In this document: piece after piece, positions 15,290 to 23,876 of the stretch
Layout: every line of letters begins with the position of its first letter
Position numbering within the stretch: position 1 is the stretch's first letter
NCBI GenBank assembly: GCA_018335675.1
Contig: JAGXRQ010000002.1
Coordinates: 1-48,149, forward strand
Origin: Bacteroidota bacterium
GTDB taxonomy: Bacteria; Bacteroidota; Bacteroidia; Bacteroidales; UBA7960
Length of the DNA stretch: 48,149 nucleotides
Reading direction: 5' to 3'
Notes under the pieces: model-generated
What the model saw: the letters and a program-made list of their open reading frames with translations, nothing else
Told to the model about the DNA's origin: nothing
The model's database searches: none
Program-made: the position numbers and the translations under genes

Positions 15290-17041
15290 TCAACTTTTCA
15301 CTAACTTAACTACATATCTTTCATTGCAAAAATCAATTCTGATAAAAAACATCCCACTTGAAAGACTATTGAAAATATCCTTAAAAGGATAAACTTTGTT
15401 ATATCCTTGAATCAATTCAGATTGAAACTGATAAACCAACTGTCCGGAAATATTATAAATTCTATACTCTGCCAAACATTCACTCACAGAATGTATTGGT
15501 ATATAAGAGTTTTGAATTATTGGATTAGGGATTACAGATAATAAAAACCCATCATCATGATTAAAATCATTCATCAATAACATTCTAGCCCTAGCAAAAT
15601 CGGGAGTACCATACCCAAGGCTATCATTTGGATAATAAAATTTATGAGAACTTTCCGTAATAGCCCTCCTAATATCAACATTGCTCCTATCCGGGAATTC
15701 CTGCCACAAACAAGCAGCAAGAGCAGCAATAATAGGCGATGAAAAAGAGGTACCACTAGCAATAGCCGGTACACCCATCACATTAACCAGTCCCACCTGA
15801 TAACCCAAAGCCATAACATCAGGCTTAACCCTACCATCGTATGATGGTCCGACAGAACTAAAAGCTGCAGGATGACCCAAGATTGTCAGAGCACCAACAG
15901 CCAAAGCCCCATGACTATCGGCCGGAGAACCAATATATCTCCAATTTCCACTACCATAATTCCCTGCACTGTTTACTACAAGCATACCCTTATCATACGC
16001 AAAACCGGCTGCCCTAGCAATAATAGTTGTAATTCCATCCATATCCTCATAAGAATGATTCTGCTCAACATCATCGAAGAGAGTATATCCAAGAGAACTA
16101 TTAATAACATACACTCCCAAACTATCAGCAATTTCAGCAGCTCTCAGCCAATTAGCCTCCTCAATCCAATACTCCGACTTTACATCTTCCGTTTGAAAAA
16201 GCCAATAAGAAGCATCAGGAGCGGCACCAGCTAATTGTCCGGGCAGCAAAGCAGCCATTACAGACAATACCATAGTACCATGACGATGACTATTAAACAC
16301 GTCCTCGCTGTCAAAAACAAGGTCGAAATGCCCTTTTACCCTACCCGACTCCCACAGATGAGAGAAAGCATCTAAAACATCAGTACTTTGAAAACCAGAA
16401 TCAAACAAAGCAATAGAAACACCATCACCCCAAAAACCATTTTTGTGTAAAATATGGCCATTAAGCATTTCAATCTGGGCTTTCATTAATCCAAGGTCGT
16501 ACTTTAAACTACTTTCAAATTTCAAATCTGTTTTAATAGAGCTACCCTTAGCATTGTAAATACTCGGCAAATAAAGGTTTTCGGAAAGATTAAGTTTCTC
16601 ATTACTAATATCAAAAATCTTATCAACATTTAATGGCTTGAGAAAGACCATATCTTTATAAAAAGAAAAATCCAAAATACTATTAAGATCATTTTCATCT
16701 TGCAACAAAACCATAACAGCATTAAACCACTTACTTGCATAAAAAACAGAAACAACATTGGCAATAGAATCAATATAAACCGGAGAAACCGGCAGATCAG
16801 ATTCGTTGATAGAGATGCCAGACAACTGCCTTCTTGCAACAGATTCAGCAGTAAGAAACTCAAGAGGGGCCGAAATACTATAAGGAGAATGATTTTTGTC
16901 GGTAAGTTCAATCAAATAATAGCCAGGTTTAAATTCTACCTTATTAGTTGCATTTGCAGCATAAAAACCACAAATTAATAGCAGGAAAACAACAAAGAAA
17001 TTTGAGCAAAAACTTAATATTTTATGATGTAATAATTTCAT
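15290..17041 (-). CDS. Secreted subtilisin-like serine protease (S8) with T9SS sorting tail
   Basis: A 583-residue protein with an N-terminal signal peptide (hydrophobic residues 14-30), a prodomain-like region to about 200, and an S8 catalytic domain. The triad is visible as Asp214 (ALFDSGF), His254 (HRHGTMV) and Ser432 (GTSFSSP), with the oxyanion Asn near 361 (NSAGNYG). The last 80 residues (from LSVIPNP) form a type A T9SS C-terminal sorting domain, with YRIYNISGQLVY, SSGMFFIRI and a final RYVVKLVKS. It is therefore expected to cross the outer membrane by the type IX system and be attached or released. Its start codon overlaps the stop of the upstream lipoprotein gene by one base. Confidence 0.93.
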   Translation of the reverse strand: MKLLHHKILSFCSNFFVVFLLLICGFYAANATNKVEFKPGYYLIELTDKNHSPYSISAPLEFLTAESVARRQLSGISINESDLPVSPVYIDSIANVVSVFYASKWFNAVMVLLQDENDLNSILDFSFYKDMVFLKPLNVDKIFDISNEKLNLSENLYLPSIYNAKGSSIKTDLKFESSLKYDLGLMKAQIEMLNGHILHKNGFWGDGVSIALFDSGFQSTDVLDAFSHLWESGRVKGHFDLVFDSEDVFNSHRHGTMVLSVMAALLPGQLAGAAPDASYWLFQTEDVKSEYWIEEANWLRAAEIADSLGVYVINSSLGYTLFDDVEQNHSYEDMDGITTIIARAAGFAYDKGMLVVNSAGNYGSGNWRYIGSPADSHGALAVGALTILGHPAAFSSVGPSYDGRVKPDVMALGYQVGLVNVMGVPAIASGTSFSSPIIAALAACLWQEFPDRSNVDIRRAITESSHKFYYPNDSLGYGTPDFARARMLLMNDFNHDDGFLLSVIPNPIIQNSYIPIHSVSECLAEYRIYNISGQLVYQFQSELIQGYNKVYPFKDIFNSLSSGMFFIRIDFCNERYVVKLVKS

Positions 17042-17736
17042 TATTCCACTCCACTTTCAATTAGTAAATATGAATAATCAACCCCTCTAGTAATAGTACC
17101 ATCAACTTCCTTAACTAATTCAACAAACTTTTTATAAACCAAACCAATATGCTTGGCATAAACTTCAACCTTATAATCCTCAGAAATCAAAGTTTGAAAA
17201 TTGTTTTGAATTACAGTAATTGTAGAATCTGCTATAAATCCATCCTTAGAAAAAGCTTTATGCACATCTTGGTACTTATATTGAAGAGCCGGATAACTAT
17301 TAAAAGCATTACCATCCCATGTCTTATTTTCTTCCGGCGGAAAACTCAACTTTATATAAGTAACATTTTCCTCGGTTTTAAGAGCCTTAAGATAATTTAG
17401 ACGCGACTTCCAAACATTTTTGATTAACCATTCATCACTTTCAGTAGCTCTGAAATACCTTTCCAGCCTTAAAGAAGGATAATCATCAGCATCAATAAAT
17501 TCACTTTCAATAACTTCCTTAACCTGATAATTATATGATTCGATTTCACCCGTAAAATCATTGTAATACACAGAATCAACATTATAAATATTATAATGAC
17601 CAATTGTTACCGGATAATACTCATGATATAATTCAGACGGCTCTATAGTTTCCGTATCACATGCATTAAACAAACAGCCAGAAATAAATACACTTACTAT
17701 AAAAAATGCATTTCTCATATATGTAAATATCTTCAT
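17041..17736 (-). CDS. Hypothetical lipoprotein upstream of the S8 protease
   Basis: A 231-residue exported protein with two possible lipidation cysteines, Cys21 (FISGC) and Cys26 (LFNAC). After the signal it begins YHEYYPVTIGHYNIYNVDSV, a phrase common in Bacteroidota lipoproteins with 'xYxPxxxGxxxxY' starts, and is otherwise a beta-rich, Tyr/Glu-rich protein with no catalytic motif that I recognise. It is 15 bases after mnmA and overlaps the protease gene by one base. Close coupling to the protease suggests a partner such as an inhibitor, chaperone or surface anchor, but nothing in the sequence proves it. Confidence 0.8.
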   Translation of the reverse strand: MKIFTYMRNAFFIVSVFISGCLFNACDTETIEPSELYHEYYPVTIGHYNIYNVDSVYYNDFTGEIESYNYQVKEVIESEFIDADDYPSLRLERYFRATESDEWLIKNVWKSRLNYLKALKTEENVTYIKLSFPPEENKTWDGNAFNSYPALQYKYQDVHKAFSKDGFIADSTITVIQNNFQTLISEDYKVEVYAKHIGLVYKKFVELVKEVDGTITRGVDYSYLLIESGVE

Positions 17737-17751
17737 GTTTGCATAAATTAA

Positions 17752-18849
17752 TTATTCCAATTCTGTCTCAATAAAACCCCCACCTACCATATCACCATTT
17801 TCAAAAACCACAGCAGATTGACCAGGAGTAACAGCCGAAACAGGCTTTTCCATTTTCACACTAACAATACCATTCTTTAAAGGTAATATTTCCGCTAATG
17901 CACCAGAATCTTTATACCTGACCTTAACAAGAACTTTCAATCCATTTTCAGGCAATTTATCATACTTAATACTATTAAATCCACTGATAAAGAACCTATC
18001 AGAAAAAACATCCTTTTTTTCACCTAGTACTATAGTATTTGAAGCAGCAATGATTTGTTTAACGTACATAGGATGTCCCAGGGCAATATTAAGCCCCTTT
18101 CTTTGCCCAACAGTATAGAAAGGATAACCCTTATGTTTGCCAATTACCTTTCCATTAACATCAACAAAATTGCCACCATCAACTTTACTCTCCAAGTCAG
18201 GCAACTGTTCTTTAAGAAAACCCCTATAATCATCATCAGGTATGAAGCAAATTTCATAGCTTTCTCGTTTTTTTGCAATATCGTCGAAGCCAAATTCTTT
18301 CGCCATTTCCCTAATTTTTGCCTTAGTAAACTCGCCAAGAGGGAAAAGAGTTCGACCAAGTTGTTCCTGTTGTAATCCCCAAAGCACATAAGACTGATCT
18401 TTAGATTCATCAACAGCTTTAGAAAGCAGAAAACGGCCATTATCTTCCCTTAATCTAACATAATGCCCAGTAGCAATATAGTTACAACCAAGTTCATCAG
18501 CCCTTTTCAAAAGAGCCGACCATTTTATATGAGTATTGCACAACACACAAGGATTAGGAGTACGACCTTTTAGATACTGCTGAACAAAATCAGAAACAAT
18601 AAACTTATTAAATTCATCCCTTAGGTCTAGGACGTAATGAGGAAACCCTAGAGAAACAGCAACATTTCTTGCATCATTAATAGAATCGAGGCTACAGCAT
18701 CCCGTTTCCTTAGCAGAAGAGTTTTGAGAATATTCCCAAGTTTTCATGGTAATTCCGACAATTTCAAAGCCTTGCCTGTGCAACAAGATAGCAGCAACAC
18801 TGCTATCTAGACCACCACTCATAGCCATTAAAACACGGTTTTTCACCAT
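17752..18849 (-). CDS. mnmA: tRNA-specific 2-thiouridylase MnmA
   Basis: MnmA adds sulfur to uridine 34 of Lys, Glu and Gln tRNAs. The 365-residue protein has the PP-loop AMSGGLDSSVAA at residues 9-20, the first catalytic cysteine in NPCVLCNTHIKW, and the second in SYEICFIPDDDY. The C-terminal portion contains GLNIALGHPMYV and ends in a beta-barrel with SAVTPGQSAVVFENGD. Length and motif order are standard. It lies 11 bases after the YwqK-repeat gene in a run of tightly spaced minus-strand genes. Confidence 0.97.
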   Translation of the reverse strand: MVKNRVLMAMSGGLDSSVAAILLHRQGFEIVGITMKTWEYSQNSSAKETGCCSLDSINDARNVAVSLGFPHYVLDLRDEFNKFIVSDFVQQYLKGRTPNPCVLCNTHIKWSALLKRADELGCNYIATGHYVRLREDNGRFLLSKAVDESKDQSYVLWGLQQEQLGRTLFPLGEFTKAKIREMAKEFGFDDIAKKRESYEICFIPDDDYRGFLKEQLPDLESKVDGGNFVDVNGKVIGKHKGYPFYTVGQRKGLNIALGHPMYVKQIIAASNTIVLGEKKDVFSDRFFISGFNSIKYDKLPENGLKVLVKVRYKDSGALAEILPLKNGIVSVKMEKPVSAVTPGQSAVVFENGDMVGGGFIETELE

Positions 18850-18860
18850 TATAAATAATC

Positions 18861-19649
18861 TTAATAGAACTTAATCTGACGCATTATCTCATCTTCATTA
18901 AAAGGCTTATCTCCCGGCCTGATAGGCTCTAAAGATTCCTCTACTTCAATAAAAATGATTTCTTCGATAAGCTTACCATTGTCGTATATCAATTCTTTTT
19001 GTTTTTCACTTTTATGAGTATAATAATGCCATTTCCCATGCGGTAGATTCTCTATATAATAACCTATTATACTTCTTCTTCCATTGCTTAAGAAAACCTC
19101 AAATTTGCCATGCAACATATCATTTTTATATTGAGCACTTACATTTACCTGACCATTTTCATAAAACCTTTTCCATTCACCTTCTTTCTTTCCATAGTGC
19201 CATATTTTAGACTCTGCTAATCTTCCACTAGGAAAATAAGTTTTCCATACACCATGATTTTGCCCATTGTGATAATAATTATCAGACACAAGATAACCTT
19301 GTTCGCTATAAAACCTCCACAATCCATGCCTTTCTTGATTTACATAAAAACCTTCAGAACTAACTTTTTTATTTTCAAAATAAAAAGTAGCCTTTGAGGT
19401 ATTTTCCCCGGCCTCGTGAACGATTTCAGCTCTTAACCCACCCTTAGGGAAATAATAATAAAACACACCAACAGGTTTATCATCAACAAATTGCCCTTGA
19501 TAACGCATTCCGCCATCCTTGAAATAGCTATACCAAATTCCCTGTCGTCTCCCTTGAGAATCGTACTGATTATATTTAGCGTCATTATTCTGAGCTAACG
19601 AACTAAAAACCAAACTTAAAAAAAGTGTGATAAAAATTAAGTGCTTCAT
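18861..19649 (-). CDS. Secreted YwqK/MORN-variant repeat protein
   Basis: A 262-residue protein with a signal peptide ending near residue 19 (SSLAQ). The mature part is built from about eight repeats of roughly 20-24 residues with the pattern 'G-x-x-x-G-x-W-x-x-Y-x-x-x-G-x-L/V', for example HGVWKTYFPSGRLAESKIW and EGEWKRFYENGQV. This is the MORN-like repeat of the YwqK family, often labelled a toxin-antitoxin antitoxin; that name has no support here because there is no toxin gene beside it. It is exported, so a role as a surface or periplasmic scaffold is more likely. It lies between a HAD phosphatase gene and mnmA. Confidence 0.88.
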   Translation of the reverse strand: MKHLIFITLFLSLVFSSLAQNNDAKYNQYDSQGRRQGIWYSYFKDGGMRYQGQFVDDKPVGVFYYYFPKGGLRAEIVHEAGENTSKATFYFENKKVSSEGFYVNQERHGLWRFYSEQGYLVSDNYYHNGQNHGVWKTYFPSGRLAESKIWHYGKKEGEWKRFYENGQVNVSAQYKNDMLHGKFEVFLSNGRRSIIGYYIENLPHGKWHYYTHKSEKQKELIYDNGKLIEEIIFIEVEESLEPIRPGDKPFNEDEIMRQIKFY

Positions 19650-19700
19650 AATTTATTGTTATTCTGCTAAATTAGTATAAAAGGCATTTTTTTACAATAT

Positions 19701-20270
19701 TCAATTACAAATTCTCTTAAGAAAATCAGCAAAGCATTTTAAAGAATCAAAATGATAATTAACTAAGCCAAATTGCTGTGTCAGATTACTATATTCATTT
19801 GAAATCAGAGCATTAATCATGCCTAGTTTCTTTCCAAACATCATATCATTTACAGTATCACCCACCATAAAAGACTTTTTAAACCTTATTTCCGGAAAAT
19901 CTTTACGAGCCTTCAAAGCCATTCCAATACCAGGTTTCCTATAAATACTATTCTCCTCTTTCCTATTCGTGGCATAATAAACCATATCGATTTTTCCACC
20001 CGCATCAGAAACATCCTTAATCATTTTCTGATGAATAAGATTAAGTTCAGCTTCAGTAATCAACCCTTCACTAACAGCTTGCTGATTTGTAACCACGATT
20101 ATTCTACCAAACAAATCATTCAAAATTCTCATAGACTCTAAAGCCCCATCTTCCCACACAAAATCGCCAACACATTTCACCCCACCATCACTACGATTTT
20201 TATTTAAAACCCCATCTCTATCCAGAAAGAGAGTCCAACTTCTATCAAGCTTAAGCTCTTGTTTTATCAT
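19701..20270 (-). CDS. HAD-IIIA family phosphatase (histidinol-phosphate/heptose-bisphosphatase type)
   Basis: A 189-residue HAD hydrolase. Motif I is LFLDRDGVLN near residue 16, motif II is VVTNQQAV, a Lys lies in IYRKPGIGM, and motif IV is MVGDTVNDMMFGKKLG. The arrangement fits the GmhB/HisB-N group that dephosphorylates D-glycero-D-manno-heptose 1,7-bisphosphate or related sugar phosphates. The zinc-binding Cys loop of classic GmhB is absent, so the substrate is open. The start at 20270 was chosen because residues before it are a translation of the overlapping glycosyltransferase gene; the overlap is 20 bases. Context with two glycosyltransferases suggests a sugar-nucleotide or cell-surface glycan role. 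Confidence 0.87.
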   Translation of the reverse strand: MIKQELKLDRSWTLFLDRDGVLNKNRSDGGVKCVGDFVWEDGALESMRILNDLFGRIIVVTNQQAVSEGLITEAELNLIHQKMIKDVSDAGGKIDMVYYATNRKEENSIYRKPGIGMALKARKDFPEIRFKKSFMVGDTVNDMMFGKKLGMINALISNEYSNLTQQFGLVNYHFDSLKCFADFLKRICN

Positions 20271-21393
20271 AAACTTCAAAAATAGAATTAACAAGAGACT
20301 CCCAAGAAAAACGCTTCTTTTCTTCAATGATTGTATTTGCAAAAACCCCTGCCCTATTATTTTCGAAAAAATCACCAATAGCATTTGCAATTTGCTTTTC
20401 ATCAGGCTCGACAACATAGCCAGCTTTACCGTGATTAACCATTTCAGGGAGAGCACCAACATTAGTGACAACCATTGGAACATTAAAATGATAAGCGACC
20501 TGAGTTACACCACTTTGAGTAGCATCCTTATAAGGTTGTACTACCAAATCAGCAGCCGAAAAATAAGCAGCAACCTTGTTGTTGGGGATAAAATTATTAT
20601 GCAAAACAACAGAAGACCTTATACCAAGTTTTTCGATTAAATCGATATATTCCTTAGGGTTTTCATAGAACTCCCCTGCGATTATAGCCTTAATTTTCTT
20701 ATTCTTTAATACAGGTTCGGCCATGGCCTTAAGCAAAAGGTCAAGCCCTTTATATGCCCTTATAAAACCGAAAAAAAGCAAATAGCAATAATCACTATCA
20801 AGCGATAATTCTTTTAACGCCTTATCCTTAGGCAGCTTATCTCCAAAATTATCATACAAAGGATGTAAACAAAGTTTTCTAGGCTTAGAAAGGTTAAATT
20901 TCTCAAGATCTTGCATAACAGATTGAGAAAGAATAACAAAACCATCAACACTATTTACAAAATACTTAGTAAGCAATTTATCTCCTAGCCTTTTTTCGTG
21001 AGGAATAATATTATCTGCTATAGCAACAACTTTAGATTTCTTATTCTTTCTTATAATTCTGGAAATCTTACCCAAACTGGGAGCTATAAACGGAATCCAG
21101 TATCTTAGAACTACAATGTCGGGTGCGATTTTAGACAATTCCCTTCCGATTTTTATCCAATTAAAAGGATTAATGCTATTAACTTTAACTTTAATATCAA
21201 GTTGTTCAGGAGGAGGTTCATTGGAATATTGAGTTTTGCCAGGGAAAAGAAAAGAAGGATATTGCAATGAAAAAGTATAAATAGTTACATCATGCCCCAT
21301 TTGCATAAAAGCTGTGGCCAACCTTTCGTTAAAAGTAGCCAATCCACCGCCTCTTAGAGGGTGGGCAGAGCCTATAAGAACTATTCTTGCCAA
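20251..21393 (-). CDS. Glycosyltransferase, GT4 family
   Basis: A 380-residue GT-B fold glycosyltransferase. The N-terminal domain starts MARIVLIGSAHPLRGGGLATFNERL-type, with the glycine-rich nucleotide-sugar loop; the C-terminal domain has LLFFGFIRAYKGLDLLLKA and the donor-binding region VQPYKDATQSGV, VVTNVGALPEMV and GYVVEPDE, typical of GT4. Such enzymes build capsule, O-antigen or other glycans at the inner face of the membrane. It overlaps the preceding GT2 gene by 13 bases and the HAD gene by 20, so the three are clearly one unit. Confidence 0.9.
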   Translation of the reverse strand: MARIVLIGSAHPLRGGGLATFNERLATAFMQMGHDVTIYTFSLQYPSFLFPGKTQYSNEPPPEQLDIKVKVNSINPFNWIKIGRELSKIAPDIVVLRYWIPFIAPSLGKISRIIRKNKKSKVVAIADNIIPHEKRLGDKLLTKYFVNSVDGFVILSQSVMQDLEKFNLSKPRKLCLHPLYDNFGDKLPKDKALKELSLDSDYCYLLFFGFIRAYKGLDLLLKAMAEPVLKNKKIKAIIAGEFYENPKEYIDLIEKLGIRSSVVLHNNFIPNNKVAAYFSAADLVVQPYKDATQSGVTQVAYHFNVPMVVTNVGALPEMVNHGKAGYVVEPDEKQIANAIGDFFENNRAGVFANTIIEEKKRFSWESLVNSIFEVYDKTRA

Positions 21394-22331
21394 TTTCCCT
21401 CAGTTGTTTGGTCGATCAGATATTTATTTCTATCAGCAGAGCTTCTTGCCACCATTTCGCCAATAAACCCGGCTAGAAAAAGCTGAGTACCAATAACCAT
21501 TGCAAGTAGTCCAAAGTAGAACAATGGCCTTTCCGTCATACGGTACTCCAACAAAAAGAATTTAGCATAAGCCAGATAACCTGCAATAACAACCCCTGCC
21601 ATAAACATTAAAGTTCCGATAAGACCAAAAAGGTGCATTGGTTTACGACCGAAACGAGTTACAAACAAAATAGAAATAAGGTCGAGAAACCCATTAACGA
21701 ATCTTTCCAAGCCAAATTTTGTATGTCCGAATTTACGTTTACGATGCTGAACAACTTTTTCACCAATTTTTTTAAAACCTGCCCACTTAGCCATTACAGG
21801 AATATACCTATGCATTTCACCATAAACTTCCACACTTTTAACAACCTTTTTCCTATATGCTTTCAACCCACAATTAAAATCATGCAGCTTAATACCTGTC
21901 ATTTTGCGAGTAGCCCAATTATAGAGCTTAGTAGGTATTGTTTTAGATAATGGGTCAAAACGCTTCTTTTTCCAACCACTAACCAAGTCGAATCCGTCCT
22001 TCATAATCATATTATAAAGCTCAGGAATTTCTCCCGGGTTATCTTGAAGGTCGGCATCCATTGTTATAACAACATCACCTTTACATCTTTCGAAACCAAC
22101 GTTTAACGCAGCTGATTTACCATAATTCCTTCTAAAACTAATTCCTTTTACTTGAGGATATTGTTTTTTAAGGCTTTCAATAACCATCCAAGAGTTATCT
22201 GAGCTGCCATCATCTATGAGTAATGCTTCCCATGAAAAATTATTTTCCAGCATAACCGCATTGATCTCTTCGATTAGTTCGGAAAGAGATTCCTCTTCAT
22301 TATATAATGGAATAATAAGCGAAATGTCCAT
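21381..22331 (-). CDS. Membrane glycosyltransferase, GT2 family (DPM/ArnC-like)
   Basis: A 316-residue GT2 enzyme. The GT-A domain begins MDISLIIPLYNEEESLSELI and has the first Asp in LIDDGSSDNSW and the DxD-type motif in ITMDADLQDNPGEI. Residues about 230-295 hold two transmembrane helices (FGLIGTLMFMAGVVIAGYL and FYFGLLAMVIGTQLFLAGFI), as in dolichol-phosphate mannosyltransferase and ArnC. It probably loads a sugar from a nucleotide donor onto polyprenyl phosphate. First gene of the minus-strand block that runs down to the S8 protease. Confidence 0.92.
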   Translation of the reverse strand: MDISLIIPLYNEEESLSELIEEINAVMLENNFSWEALLIDDGSSDNSWMVIESLKKQYPQVKGISFRRNYGKSAALNVGFERCKGDVVITMDADLQDNPGEIPELYNMIMKDGFDLVSGWKKKRFDPLSKTIPTKLYNWATRKMTGIKLHDFNCGLKAYRKKVVKSVEVYGEMHRYIPVMAKWAGFKKIGEKVVQHRKRKFGHTKFGLERFVNGFLDLISILFVTRFGRKPMHLFGLIGTLMFMAGVVIAGYLAYAKFFLLEYRMTERPLFYFGLLAMVIGTQLFLAGFIGEMVARSSADRNKYLIDQTTEGNWQE

Positions 22332-22462
22332 TTTTTAATATTTTACAACCAACAAAAATAATCAAATTTAGTTTATTAAAAATGCAAGCATGATTGAATT
22401 GAGCTATATATTTTTGTTAGAAATTGAATAACATAATTAAGTAATAAAACATTGAGTTTATT

Positions 22463-22470
22463 TACCTTTG
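22463..22470 (+). promoter_or_regulatory. Bacteroidota -7 promoter element for the MATE gene
   Basis: TACCTTTG matches TAnnTTTG exactly, 23 bases before the ATG at 22494. The same TACCTTTGCCC word occurs upstream of nrnA. A well-spaced -33 element is not evident. Confidence 0.45.
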
Positions 22471-22493
22471 CCCGTTGTTAATAATAAAAATTA

Positions 22494-23852
22494 ATGCGTG
22501 ACATGACAATTGGACCTGCGGGTTCACAGATATTTAAGTTTGCGATACCAATGCTGTTGGGAAATGTTTTTCAGCAGCTATATAATATTGTTGACACTAT
22601 AATAATAGGGCAATACATTGGGAAAGAAGCACTTGCTGCTGCAGGGGCTTCGTTTCCCGTTATATTTGTGTTAATCAGTCTAGTTATAGGAATAACCACA
22701 GGAACTACAATTATAATATCTCAGAATTACGGAGCAAAAAACTTCACACAAGTTAAGCGAGCAATAGACACAACTTTTGTATACTTGTTTTACGCATCAC
22801 TATTACTTACAATAATAGGGCTTCTTTTTATTGAAACAATATGGGGATGGATGGGAATTCCAGAGGAAATAAGGCCAGATGCAACAATATATTTCAACAT
22901 TTATGCAGCCGGCTTAATACTGATGTTTGGGTATAATGCTGTAAGTGCTATACTCAGAGGATTAGGAGATTCAAAAACACCATTATACTTTCTGATAATT
23001 GCATCTCTTTTAAATGTAATATTAGACTTATTATTTGTAGTAGGATTTAAATGGGGAATTGGCAGCGTTGCATTAGCAACAGTAATTTCTCATGGAGTAT
23101 CATTTGTCTTGTGTATCCTATATCTAAACAAAACTCATACTCTTATAAAAATAGGATTTAAAAAACTCATTTTCGACAAAGAGATATTTGTTAAAAGTGT
23201 AAAAATTGGATTACCTACAGGATTCCAACACACATTTGTAGCATTAGGTATGACGGCCATGATGGGAATTGTTAGTGATTTTGGAACAAATTCTCTAGCA
23301 GCATTTACAATTGCTATTAGAATAGATTCATTTGCTGCTATGCCGGCTATGAATTTCAGCATGGCACTTTCTACTTTTGTTGGTCAAAATATAGGAGCAA
23401 ACAAATTAGACCGAATTAGAAGTGGTTTAAATTACACATTACTTATAACAAGCATAATATCGATTGCAGTAAGTTTAATTGCTTGGCTATTTGGAAATTC
23501 CCTTATGCAGGTTTTTACAAATGACGCTGAAGTAATTAAGATTGGTTACCAATATCTTATAATTGTATGTTCTTTTTATGTAGTTTTTTCCGCAATGTTT
23601 GCTGTACAGGGAGTATTGAGGGGAGCCGGTGATACTTTAATCCCAATGTTTATTACACTATTCGCACTATGGATTTTAAGAATTCCGGCATCATATATTT
23701 TAGCAAAATATATTGGGACAGATGGTATTTGGCTTGGGATCCCTATTGCCTGGATATTCGGTCTTCTTGCAGTATTCATTTATTATAAGTCGGGAAGATG
23801 GAAGAAGAAGCAAGTAATAAAAAGAGCGGAAGTTGACATTTCCGCTCCATAA
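22494..23852 (+). CDS. MATE family efflux transporter
   Basis: A 452-residue inner-membrane protein with about twelve helices in two homologous halves. The start is RDMTIGPAGSQIFKFAIPML, followed by the family-typical LGNVFQQLYNIVDTIIIGQY; the second half repeats the pattern at LPTGFQHTFVALGMTAMMG, and QGVLRGAGDTLIPM is a MATE hallmark also seen as AILRGLGDSKTPLY in the first half. Such pumps export cationic drugs or metabolites using Na+ or H+ gradients. It is a single gene facing ribBA; its last codons contain a hairpin that probably terminates ribBA transcription. Confidence 0.94.
   Translation: MRDMTIGPAGSQIFKFAIPMLLGNVFQQLYNIVDTIIIGQYIGKEALAAAGASFPVIFVLISLVIGITTGTTIIISQNYGAKNFTQVKRAIDTTFVYLFYASLLLTIIGLLFIETIWGWMGIPEEIRPDATIYFNIYAAGLILMFGYNAVSAILRGLGDSKTPLYFLIIASLLNVILDLLFVVGFKWGIGSVALATVISHGVSFVLCILYLNKTHTLIKIGFKKLIFDKEIFVKSVKIGLPTGFQHTFVALGMTAMMGIVSDFGTNSLAAFTIAIRIDSFAAMPAMNFSMALSTFVGQNIGANKLDRIRSGLNYTLLITSIISIAVSLIAWLFGNSLMQVFTNDAEVIKIGYQYLIIVCSFYVVFSAMFAVQGVLRGAGDTLIPMFITLFALWILRIPASYILAKYIGTDGIWLGIPIAWIFGLLAVFIYYKSGRWKKKQVIKRAEVDISAP
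23816..23847 (-). terminator. Terminator for ribBA embedded in the MATE 3' coding region
   Basis: GAGCGGAA (23824-23831) pairs with TTCCGCTC (23840-23847). On the minus strand the hairpin is followed by CTTTTTATTAC, giving the U-run of an intrinsic terminator for ribBA, whose stop is 30 bases away. On the plus strand no T-run follows, so it should work in one direction only. Confidence 0.6.
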
Positions 23853-23876
23853 CATTCAAAAAAACTTTTCAGGGTT

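Noticed and set aside
18861-19649. Toxin-antitoxin module based on the usual YwqK family label
   Set aside because: The protein is exported and no toxin gene adjoins it; neighbours are a phosphatase and mnmA.
20271-20483. N-terminal extension of the HAD phosphatase
   Set aside because: The 71 extra residues are an alternate-frame reading of the glycosyltransferase gene; the HAD fold starts at the Met coded at 20270.
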